A DNA stretch of 64,000 nucleotides from Balanoglossus misakiensis (Eukaryota; Hemichordata), in the NCBI GenBank assembly GCA_040954595.2, contig CM082587.2, positions 124,001-188,000 on the forward strand, in the 5' to 3' direction. The notes under the pieces are model-generated. The model ran no database searches and was not told the DNA's origin. It was given only the letters and a program-made list of their open reading frames with translations. The translations under genes were made by a program, and so were the position numbers. How positions within the stretch are numbered: position 1 is the first letter of the stretch; each line of letters begins with the position of its first letter. Below are positions 37,801-49,800 of the stretch, piece after piece.

Positions 37801-40800
37801 TCCGGAAATGATGATCCGTTGACGTCCTTTTCGCTGTTGGACGACAGATTTCTTCTTCAACAAAGAACACCTTGTTGTCTTTGTTAGTTCTTTTTGATGA
37901 TAATTTCTACAATGTCGCTGTCGATTCCTGCCAAAATGTAATTATTCAGCAAACTGTCTTTGGTCTGTCTGGTTAATATGCCAGTCAGTATTCAGGGGCG
38001 GAGACTATCTGCTGTTTGTAGGCCAAGTTATATTCTTCGCGTTGTGATTTCAGCGTTTTTGTCATTCCACTTCGGGTGTGGGACTTCTAATTTCTACCAT
38101 CGGCAACGAAGAATCTGTTCGATTTTCAAAAGCAATTTATGTAGAAACCGCGTGATACCTTGTCCGTCTGTAGAAGCTTTCATCCAGAAAATAAAAATCA
38201 TCTGACCCGAGCTGTGAGATTTTCGGAGAAATTGTAGTAGCTACCTTCCTTCCGGTTGGCGGGATTTTTGCCCACGGGATAAAGAGAGGGCCACACAAAG
38301 AAACACTTTGTTTTCACAAAACGAGATACACTGTAATACTGGCATATTAACAGCATTGGGGTTCGCTTTTGTTGAGTCGGTTCAGTTATTGTCAATTTAG
38401 CCGTGTTCTTTTAGAGCTGTTCATTTGGATTCTGGCCACACATGGTCTAACACTCAGAAAAGTAAAACCCGGTCACATAACCCTATCATGCTAATCATAT
38501 GGGGTGGAAAATTCGAAATTTGGTGCTATTACCGTAATTACATGCTTTCAATATAGTCTTCTGTGACTATTAAAGAGTTTCTTGGCCGTCTATGATACTA
38601 ATGCACATGGATACCCGTCGTGATCCCCTTACAAATGAATCTGGCAGCCTTGCACGCCTGGTTGCATACCAGCAAGTACTCAGAGCATCCATGATGAAAG
38701 AGGGGATTATGTAATGATGCGTTTCTAATTAGATACTGTTGAAAAGACAGCCACTTAAAAATCTTTCAAGTTGAAGAAGGCCTTTAACACAGTGACATCA
38801 ACACAACGTTGAATTCACTTCAAGCTGTTAAACGACAACATGCAAGAACACATATGATACCGAAATGCATTACGATTAGTTGACTTGACAAATGATTTCA
38901 AGACCCATATACATATCAATAAAAGAACGGGCATTTGTCATATTATTTAAAGTGGAGACGAAAGGAAGGGATAGTGTATCATTCAGGCAATTTTGAAAAA
39001 TGGCCTCAGGGAGGTTTAAAGGGGGGTGCTTCAATGGAAGGCACGACTCTTTGAATGGCCGTGAAAAGTTTCCCTTATACTCATTTGAAACGTTTCTGAC
39101 TGAAATAAATAATCAACTATCTGGTTTCTATTTTATACAGAGTTTCCAGAAGATTTTTCTATCATTGCAACTCTGAAGCCCACGAAAGGCCTCGACTCAT
39201 ATTTACTTGTAGTTTACAATCGACTTGGCACGCCGCAGATTTCTCTGGAAATTGGTCAAAAGATCACTTTCACGTACGATGATCAAAAAGCTGAAAAATC
39301 TACACTTGAATTTGATGTCGACGTTGCTGACAATGAGTAAGTATAAACTAAAGCTGTCTACTATATACTTGCGTGGGTTGTCTACAAATATTGTCAAATT
39401 GCACTGATTAATGACATAAGTCTGGCGGGAACAGCTGACCTGTGAATGGTAGCCATGATGAGACAATATGGCTGAAATCTCGAACACCATGGATATAAAC
39501 CCTTCGCGAATTGCTGCCCCCACAGTTTGCCGACAAGGAGTAATATTGCTGAAGTATTTTTAAACACCTCTGGACAAACAGTCGGTTGAAAACCACAAGT
39601 TGTGTAAACAAATGATCATATTCGAGAGGCTGGTTGGCCTCCCTCAGATATTTTACAGTGTCCTATTATATTGCCTCTGGTCTCCTTTCTGGCATGCAGT
39701 ATCCACTAATTTCTCTTGTCCGAGGGAACAGCCAGATCGCAAGAAAATCTTGTCGAGATTTTGGTCATTCACTCATGTTCTGCCCCATTTCATCACCTTC
39801 AAAAGCAGTCTGTTTGTGTAGGAGTAAGGCAATCGGTTGTTCCTGTAAACAAAGCCACCTCAGCCAGTGGTTTTACGTTACAGACCAATAGTTGGAATGA
39901 GACACTTCACTGAAGTCTCCCAAGCAATGTCACTTTAACCAACCTCTTATTTGTTCGTCCGAGCACAATGCTGTTTTAGGTGAGGGTCGCGACTTGCAGT
40001 TGGTTGGTGGCAATTTCCGTTCATCATGCTTCATGCAGTCAATAAAGTGTTATTTATAAAGTTGCAGGGCGTTAGTTGCATGGCGTAGGCATACTGGGCA
40101 TAGAAGTACAATTATTTTAATAGTTTGACAATATATATGATACGGTCAGACTGAATATATATGACCACTGTTTTATGAGGTGTGAAAAGTATTTGACAAG
40201 ACCCATCTGCTACTTTTCAAACGATCTTTTTATTCTTTTTATTCACTGTATTAGTGGAGATACCCAACGTGTGGCTGTTAAAAAAACGTGTCGCTCAGTC
40301 CAGGTTAGGTTTGGAAACCCTATAGATGATTAAACTGCCTTCCGTCATATTTTAGCTAGAATCGAATGGATGTCCCTACCGGCCATCGTAATGGGGTGGG
40401 GGGTGGGGGGGGGGGGGTTAGAATCAGTCCAAGTAAAAAGAAAGTTGCAATGAAAGTGAATGCAAGAGCACGTGTGCAGAGATATGTGTGGCAGCTCAAC
40501 CAGTGTTGGTAGGAAGAGATCTTTATTGAAAGCGACATTTCAACAACACGCACAATTTGCCCCAATTCTGCCCAGCGCATTATGTGGCAGGAATGGGTCT
40601 AAGTGGGGGCCCGGGCACTTGAGGCCCCGGAGATTACCTGTAACTCGAGACTTGGCTGTTTCTATGGTCCATTTCGTTGCAGACAGGCTGTAACATGGAA
40701 AATTGTTTGAAGATACTAACGATATTGTTAAAGCACTTGTGAAGTTCCATTGACGCTATTCTCTCCAACCATTATATTCCGATCACATGCAAAAAGTCTC

Positions 40801-43800
40801 CTAGCCTGCCCGAAAGGTTTTAGGAACACCCTTTTAAAATGAGATCTTTGTCTGATCTTGGTAAAAATCTAAAATATTTTAACAGTGATGCATAAAGTTT
40901 TCTCAATTTTGTGTCTTTCCATCATTGAGAGGCACCATCCTGAGTCATGTGATCACACAGCCTGGTGGGTCCCACGGGTTTAAATTCAAGGATACCATTG
41001 TGTTTCAATTAGCTTATCAACCTGTTAGAATCTAGCGCTAAACACAAGCTCAACTGATGAAACATGTTTTTTTGTGCAAAAACGTATGTCAAGCAAAACT
41101 CAGTACCACTCTTGACAATTGTCTTTTGCTGAAATTGTTTTCAATGGCCACTTGTCGTCAACTATATTGGGGAGATATGTGCAGCACAAAAAATGGTGCT
41201 GTCAAATAAAATCACGTTTGTTTATGTTTGATCTACGTCACTAACTCACTCCGTTCAAGTTATTTTTTGTATTAATTTCCCACAGGTTGGGTTTACAACG
41301 AACGTTTCTAATAAAAATGGTATACTTTTCTCTCATTGCCTCCCGCCTTTGATCTTTCTTTGCCCTAAGCCAAATTCAATCCATTCCAACACTCTACAGG
41401 GACCGTTCTTGATCTCGCACTGTCTGCTCACGTAAGGCACTTTGTGACATTCAAATGACTATGCTAATTCTTGTACAATGTCACCCCGGCCAGCTTACAA
41501 GGACCCGCGTTGCATGATGGGTGTGATCCCTGGAGACGGACGTTTATTATTGTCCATCGTACACTTGCACCTTTAGGACGTGCTGTCAGCACTTCGCCAT
41601 CGATAATTGCTGCTATTACCTTGTACAACAACACTTGCCAGACCGCTGAGTGGAAACACCAGTAGTACATATCAGTTGACAAAACACTATGCTCTCTAGG
41701 TTCGATTACAGACTGAAAGCAGAGAAGCGTTTACAGGAAAGCGAGTTGTATTTCGGCAGCGGACCTTCGCATAGGGGAGAAGTAACCCTGAAAGCTGACC
41801 AACAGTCTGGGTGAAATGCCCGTGACACATTTACACATTTGCGGTAATAAAATAAGTACTAATCCAAGCACAAACCTCTATTGCTTGTTCACCGACACCG
41901 TTTTGCAAGTTTAGAATTGGCGGAATTCTTTCAATAGAAAACCGAAAAACAATAACTTCTTCGGACTACAAAGACACTTTTGTCTGATCGCCTTTCTTCC
42001 CGAGAAACGGGTCCCAGGGGGTTCGGTGGAAGATTGGCATAATCAGTAGACCCCGCCAATAAGATGGTTTGCCAACACATGCAAATACACAACCCTACTC
42101 AGTGCATAAACCTGGATTATTACGTTGGATTGCTAAATTGATATTTAAATCCAGGTTGTAATTACAGAACAAATGTTTAATTAGTAAGGAGGGATTGGGC
42201 TTGTGTGTAGATATAGGGGATTAAAAGGGGATTTTCAGTGTAATCGCTGTTGGATATTAAGTCCCATTACTGAATTAATACAAGTTATAAATATTTGGAA
42301 AATACTTAGTAACAGGAATGTGTTCATTTAGGGAGAGGGCAGTCAATCGAAAGGGGCATGGCATGGATTGATATGAAATATCACGTTCTTTTGGCAAATT
42401 TTCTTCTTAAGACTCAAAAATTAGATTAGCAGAGCCCTCGGGTGCCCTCGTTATGATGTGCCAAATGTATCATGAAATATCGAGATTGCTTTTGGGGTGA
42501 CGTTTGCTTCTCAGAAAACCTTTGTTGAAGTTTTTTATTTCCTAAATTATGAACATATCTAATGCTCGGATGCCCTTGTGGGTTTCCTGTGAAAATTGGT
42601 CATTATGAAAACAATATAGCGTATATATACCACACATGATGACAGCAACAATTCTGATCAAATACGAGCACGCGGTGTCGCTGATAATATTTTCGCCAAG
42701 AACAAGGGGAAGAAGCAACATAAACTCCTCGGACCTGGCAACTCGAAAATTTTATTTCATTGTTACTTGTAGTGGGTTCAGATCTGATTCATTGAAAAAT
42801 GAAAGGAATCGGTTTATCTATGGTCTAACACAACACGTGGCTGTACAAGTAGTGGGCTGCAGAATTGACGTACATTAGAGACCCGGTGACACAATAGCAG
42901 CTGCTCGTATAAACTGCACCGCCCTGGTCACTGTCTTCAAGAATTTTTATTAGGCAGTCACGGATATTTGTTTCAGAGTTTGACATCTCTTCACTTGACT
43001 GCTCTTGGATTTTGCGTCACGTTCAGTCAAACGCTGCAGAGAAGACAAACACAATACCACACACGAACTGGAACTGCCAGTAGGGTGTTCTATAGCATGT
43101 GTAGCCAACCAGTCTCTTTTGCACATCAATGAGATGACAACCACGACACGGTTGCACGTTGTCATGGCATGTGCCATTTTTCAGCCCCCACCCCCACACA
43201 ACATGTGTTTTTGTCTTCCCATTCCTACTCAGTAACTTGCTGTGAAGGAATGGGCAAATCAACAATGTCAAAGGGTATCATCAAAAGGGGTTTAACATTC
43301 ATATTATTGCTCTGTTGATATCACATTAACTTTCAGAGAACAAGTGAAAAAAAAACAGTTATTTTTACAAATACTGTGTCTTGTGATTTTGTCTACTTAT
43401 TCCAGTCATATGATAATTAGAGTGCTATGCGATTGTGACGGCGAACCCCTCGAGAGTTTCACATTCCTCCAGTGGAAGTTCTCTGAGGCGTCCTTTAAGA
43501 GTCGGGTACCGCGACGTCTGGCGTTCGCGGCTACTCTATATATTCTTATGCAAATAAACTTATCCCCTAGTCAATTAACAAATCGCCCATGTTACCATAT
43601 AACCATTACTGGGCCATACTAAACATTGTCTAAGGGACCACCCGCCTTCTAAAATATGCATCACATCTCCCCCAGACTACACAAAAAAAAATCATGATAA
43701 ACTGCAGCCTGTCATCCAGCTTAGACAGCAGTTTATATAATACGTTTACTTTTCTGTACAACACAAGTTTTGCAGCTAACATCCCCAGATAAAGAGAATC

Positions 43801-46800
43801 AACTCTTTTGTTTGGATATATCACACAAGAGAGGTGCCGAATTACTTATAAAAACAGATTGTCTTCAGTTTGCTTACAAGGTATTTAGTTGTTGTATCTG
43901 CCCAACTGTAAGTTCAGTCTCTGTTGACATATCATCAACACGATTTCCCAGACTTCACTTGTCAAGAGACAATAATTATCTGCCCTATCTTCTTAATGAA
44001 TTTTCGTGCTTTCTTATAAAGTTAAGACCTATCAACCCACACCAAGAGGCAGTTATGTGTAAAATTCTAAAATAATCCCTTGATGTAAATCATTGGCCAA
44101 TTGCTTTGCAACCGCTTTTTCTGGGCTCACGCGACGATATTCATGATTGGCAGTGATCACCATGGTGACAACTAGCAGAGTGTAGGCACTCCTGCCACCG
44201 ATGGTACTGGAACAATGGAAAAGCTAGCTACCAGCTCCCGTTGATCGACAGTTTCGGGTTAATTGTCAAATCAACCTAGTTCATGAATTCGTCATGCATT
44301 GAATATCAAACAATTTTCGAAATTTCTTGATATGATTTACAATAGGTCTCCCTCGAGTTACAATTTGATAGTAACCATGGTTAACATAGATCTATAATCT
44401 CTGCAATTTGACTTAAAAGTGCACTTAAATAAAAGTGCACTTGACTGCGAAACGCTAGGAGCCTATCCAAGCTTCAGTATACAGTATACACATGATGACT
44501 GACAATGAGGGCAACAGTGTTATTTTGATGTCCGAGGGCGCTGCTGGTCACAACTAAAACAGTTTGTTTTGGTGTGACTGGCAGTCCTGAGGTCATCAAA
44601 AATACACTGTTGCCCGAATATGTCAGTCATCATGAGTTTTGTAACACACCAAACACGGAATTATATCAAGACGGGGCAACAGTACCGGGCAGAAACTGAT
44701 CGAAATGATGCCCTAAGGAACAGTTCAAAATGATTAAGGTCATGTGACGGCGTATTGACGAATCACGATCGAGGGTTCGCTGCATGGTGTGTTACAATCA
44801 AGCCTGTGTTTATATAGTGGCCACCTCTACATGGTGGACACTTGTTTATAGTGGCCACTATGTTACAGTCCCTGTGCACCGACATGTGCATTAATTGACC
44901 TGTCTCTAAAGTCCATCTGTGCCTTAACTGACCGCTATAGACAGACTTGGCTGAGGCAAATTCGAATAGCCGTCATGACCCAGCCAAGTGAAGGAAACTA
45001 CAACAGGCAAGTTACGTGGATTGAAGGTCAAAACTATAGGCAAAATGCTCATAGGCACCATGTGTGGTGTAATACAATACTCTGTAAGACAGAGAAGGAT
45101 TAGTTGTATATCAAGCGGTTAGACACTTGAGTGGAAAGTGTCACTCAAACAAAAAGTCAACAAACTAAAACAAACGAAACTCCCCAAAACAAAACAAAAC
45201 AAAAGGAACGAAAACTCTTCGCCAATCAGAAAAAGTCACACATCCAAAAAAAACATATATGTAGGTCTAAGCTTTCCCTTTCACTATACTTTACGTCACA
45301 CGTCCGAGTCCAATGGCCGCTTTGACTGAGTTGTGATGGTTGCTCACCACTTGGTGCACGTGTGTAGAACGCGGCATTGGAAATGGGGATTTCAAAGTAA
45401 ATTGCTCTGCGTTAAAGGGAATTGTGTGCTGTTACCAAACAGGTAACAACACTGAGCGAGCCCTGCGACGCAGAGCTGACATGAATATAGAGATGTTACA
45501 AAAGTGCGCGCTCAAAGTTCATCACAAACTTAATAGAATTCAAGAAATTTCATCACGCCTGGTTGAGCTTTATGCATGACCAGTCTGAAGTTGATCGTGA
45601 GGAAATGAACTCGACCTGACCTGGCCCGAGGTGAGTGTTTGCCGCTGCATGGCGGGAAGGTTGGGTTGAGTTGACATTGCCAGAGCGTGTGTGGTATGCG
45701 AGTATCTCGCCACGTTTGGCATTTGTGAATTTCAGCTGTCCCCCCCCCCCCCCCACGATGAGCGCTGTTGTTGAAAGACTGAGTTTTTTTCGCAAGCGGG
45801 AACGACTGAACGAACTCACAATCTGTGTACATTCATTGCTACAGATGAAGGATGTACACGCAGAAAACTGCGCGCACCCGTCTTTTTCCCATAGGATTAC
45901 ATTGAAAATTGCTCGAAAACAAACTTCTAATATTGTCATTTTTACGAAATTTTACATTGTCATAGCTCAGGCCAGTAAATATAAATCCATTGGTCAAATA
46001 AATATAGGGGTCACCACGCTCTTTTTTTTAGATAAATTGCGTTAAAAATGTTGCTCATAGACAAACCATTGGTGAAAAATGCTGAGGCAGTAAATTTTTT
46101 TCTTTTATCAACTATATTCATAGCTCCGTATTTCATAAACAAGCACGGTGACCCCTGTAATTTATTACGGATTTTCATTATACATACACAGGAGAATCCG
46201 GAACATATTTATAAATAATAATAATATTTCTTTATTTCAGGATATAAAAATCCCTTAGACTTGACAGAAATATAAAAAAGAAGACACCATATAAAAAAAA
46301 TACTAAAAAAAACACGGTTAAAAATACATCAGTTGTCTGTACATTTTTTAAGTTTTTGAGTAGGATAGAGCATCCGATCTAAAAACCGTGGAGACCAGAA
46401 CATTGGTGCTATTATTAACACGCTCATAGAAATTAAACATAGCTTTCCGTCTAAGGGCTTCAAAAGTTGGTATTCTGTTGCAGACAAAGAGGTTGGTTGT
46501 AGAAATTGTCCTTTGACTGCCAAGATTACAGGAAACATACTGTAACGGAAATTATATCGGACTGAGGTCCAAAAAATTGTCAAGCCTTAGTGAATGACGA
46601 ACCTTGGACCAAACAACAACTCAACGGTAGCGTTAAACGTAGCACACCAGACAAAAAAAATCGATAACGCTATTCAACAATTTAGCAACAATGTATAAGA
46701 ACAATAGAAGCAACACCCAAGGAAAGTCTACAGCTGCAAAACGCAGACTGAACGAACAAGCAGCACAAATCTTTTCCCGCAATGCCACCAATGTAAACGG

Positions 46801-49800
46801 AAATTATGTCGGACTGAGGTCCCCAAAATTGTCAAGCCTTAGTGAATGAGGAACCTTGGACCAAACAGCCAACTCAACGGTAGCGTAAACGTAGCACGAC
46901 CGAGCCTTGACGGCGTAGACCGGTCCGTTACAAGTCCTGGTTCGATTTACCTTGCCCACGGCAGAACGTGCGCTATGTGCTGGAAAATGCAGTATAAACT
47001 GCCAACCGACCGACCTGAGCGTTGCGCTCACACAAATACCAAGAAAAACCTCGGAATTACGATCCGTAGACAACTAAACCTCTCAGAGATTACAGAAAAG
47101 TGTTCCCACAAAACGTGGAGAAAGGTTTGAACGAAAATATAAGAAAGATAGAGGTAAAGTACGAATTCAGATCTCTACACACGAGAGCACGAAGCTCACA
47201 GTTCAACCGCCATGTCTCGTGTGCTTCTGAATGGCGAGGGGAGTCACTATATATACAAGCAACAAGCCCACGTGATACAAGCTCCGCCCCCAATTGTGGA
47301 AAATTGACAGTTTCTCCTGCTATGGGTTTCTCAGTCTGATAATCAGGAAAAAGTCGCATTTCTTGAGATACGAGTCTTGTGTGCGGCGCATTGACCTAGC
47401 AATTCCGTGACAATACGTACACAGACGGATGTTACTTGCTAGTATCCCCAGAGGGCGCTACATTACGATATATATCAAATAAAGGTAGACAAAAAGGGAA
47501 ACTTGAAAATCTGAAAAAATGGCTGATTCTGACAAAGTGAAAGAGAAAAGCTTGCCCCGAAGAATCAATGCACAAGGCGTAGAATTTTTATCGAGTTCTT
47601 TACCAAATTGTTCCAATGATGTACATGAATTATGTTACAACGGGAGCATAACGATTATGTTCAAACAGGGACATGTCTGTTATGTTCGATGATTGATTAA
47701 ACCCAAACAATTTCTTTTCTTTGCAGATGGCATAGAATAGCGCTTATTGTAAAGGGGAACACATTGAGCGTGTTGGCAGATTGCTCATTCAATCAATCTA
47801 AAATACTGGATCGAAAGGTTGATGTCACACTTGATACAGCTGGCATTATTGTAGTTGGAAGACAACTTCTTCGACAAGGGTCATTTGAGGTAAGTTGTTA
47901 CCTATATCTGTTATGTCACTGATATTAATATACCCCAAATATATTTTGCAAAAAGGAAGTTGTCCTCAGATACAAACTGCTGTGAAAACATATGTGCAAA
48001 AAAAGTATGAACTGAAGGCTACAGAATAAGTAACTGTTCATAGTCAAAATGCAGTTTGACTATTTTGATTTTGTGTTTGAGTAAATATTTTGAACAAAAC
48101 TCTTCTCGTGGGTTTTCCAAAAACCTACTCTAACGTAGCATTCGACCAGCCATTTCTATGTCATGTTTGCACAACAGTCATTAAGATAAGTAATACTGTA
48201 GAATGATTATGCTCCCATATGTTTTTAAAAATCGCATAAGAGCGTGAGTTGGAACAATATTGTTTTGAACTAAAGCACAGTCGTCTTTGGTCGAGTCGTT
48301 TAGTTCAAAAGGTCAAACTACTCAAGGAGTGGGGTCACTGTCATTTAACATCGATTGAGTTCGTTTTTCTTTTTTTTTCGTGAACTGTCTGACCTAAACT
48401 TGAATTATCGGTTCCCCATGATGACGTCATGTAATGTTGCATTATCGGAAGAAAGCAATCGGCCACCATAGCAACTGGGGTGGGCAATCCATGAAAAACT
48501 GAAATGTAAATTGTCTTGTCATGTGGCACGGTGAAAATCAATGTTGAATAAACAAAACTGATCAGCTGCTTAGAATGTTTTAATTGGAGTATATTCGAAT
48601 CCCTTTCAAGTCACAAACGTTTTATCGTGGGAGGGAAACACCCAGCAGGTTCTAGGTCAACGTTACAAGACTTGTATATATTATAATTAGGTGACGTGCA
48701 GTCCTGGTTGTGCTGATGTACTTTCTGAATCAAGCTCATGACCTAGACTCAATGGCGATATCACATAGATAAGGACTCCTATTCGAACACTAAATCACTC
48801 TAAATATACTCAATCTGGAAGTAGGTCAGGTACATGAGAAATTATCAGGATATTATCAGACATATACCAAAAATGACAGAACATACTTGTATTACAGACA
48901 ATTCGCGAACGACGTTCGATTTTCATAGATTCTACATAATGGTAAGCAATAATCCTCAGTTAAACAAAGCAAGGGATCACATATGTCAAGCAACGTAAGC
49001 ATTACTCATAAAGTGACGTGTATCTTTCTTTTTTGGCCATTCATTGCGTCATTCAGATTCTCGGTGGTGAGGCCACCCTGTCTTCTTTGTAAGATCAGGT
49101 GGTCAAGTTGACGCCACGACGCCATTTGGCCTCATGAACCAGTAGGTGCTGACACATGTCCAGTGTTATTGGCGACAGCGAATGGCAAGGCATTCCTTAA
49201 TGGCACCACAGGCATTCCAGAAATTAAATCGGGCAAAAAGTGTACTCTGTCAAGGCCAAAATGGATTTGGGTATGCCTTCACGAAATTGCAATGAAGTGA
49301 GCGTACCTGTCAACGTTCATGCCAGCGCAAGACACTCACAGAAATGCGCTGTACCCCCCATAGCATCTTACTTATGCAGGATCCCATCACCTGCACACAA
49401 TTCGGAAAACTTTGAGTTTCCTTTAAGATATTACCACCATGCGTTTTACCTCATTACGCGTCATTGTAATACGTATTGAATGTTTTCCCAATGTCTCGTT
49501 TCTTACCTCAGAAATTATACAAATGCCATTAAAAACCAGATGAAGAGAAATGTGACTTTGATTTATTTTTTTCGCATTTTTTCCAGGGTGCCATTCAACA
49601 ATTGATCTTTTCGCCGCGATACTACGATGCGTATGATTATTGCTCCTACTACACTCCTGATTGTGATGTACCACTTCCTGCTTTCCCGCCCAACCAAGAG
49701 GCCGAAGTAGAAGAGGGGTCAACTCCAGATGGTGTAAGTCAAGCATCTAGAATTTTTGAAATATTAATAAATGTGTTATGAAGTCTCTGCTTTTCTTGTT

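Larger units (their letters stand above)
39337..47726 (+). other. Collagen intron 3 (8.4 kb) with transposon remnants
   Basis: Between exons 3 and 4. Holds a G-run (40393-40418), a palindromic decamer pair (44417-44442), a 144-bp hairpin MITE (44491-44634), a degenerate GTGGCCAC-rich tract (about 44805-44945), an A-rich stretch (45145-45205), a C-run (45740-45754), a LINE 3' end on the minus strand (46348-46550) and a 105-bp direct repeat (46541-46645 and 46792-46897). I see no exon of another gene. Confidence 0.7.

Noticed and set aside
45635-46045. 136-codon open frame in collagen intron 3
   Set aside because: Spans a 15-base C run whose length fixes the frame, and resembles no family.
46920-46960. 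tRNA-like T-arm (GGTTCGATTT)
   Set aside because: No matching acceptor stem, anticodon arm or A-box could be found on either side.
46846-47130. Open frame with C-A-M-C and further cysteines, considered as a zinc-knuckle or gag fragment
   Set aside because: The cysteine spacing does not fit CCHC or other zinc-finger patterns, and the frame begins in the 105-bp repeat.
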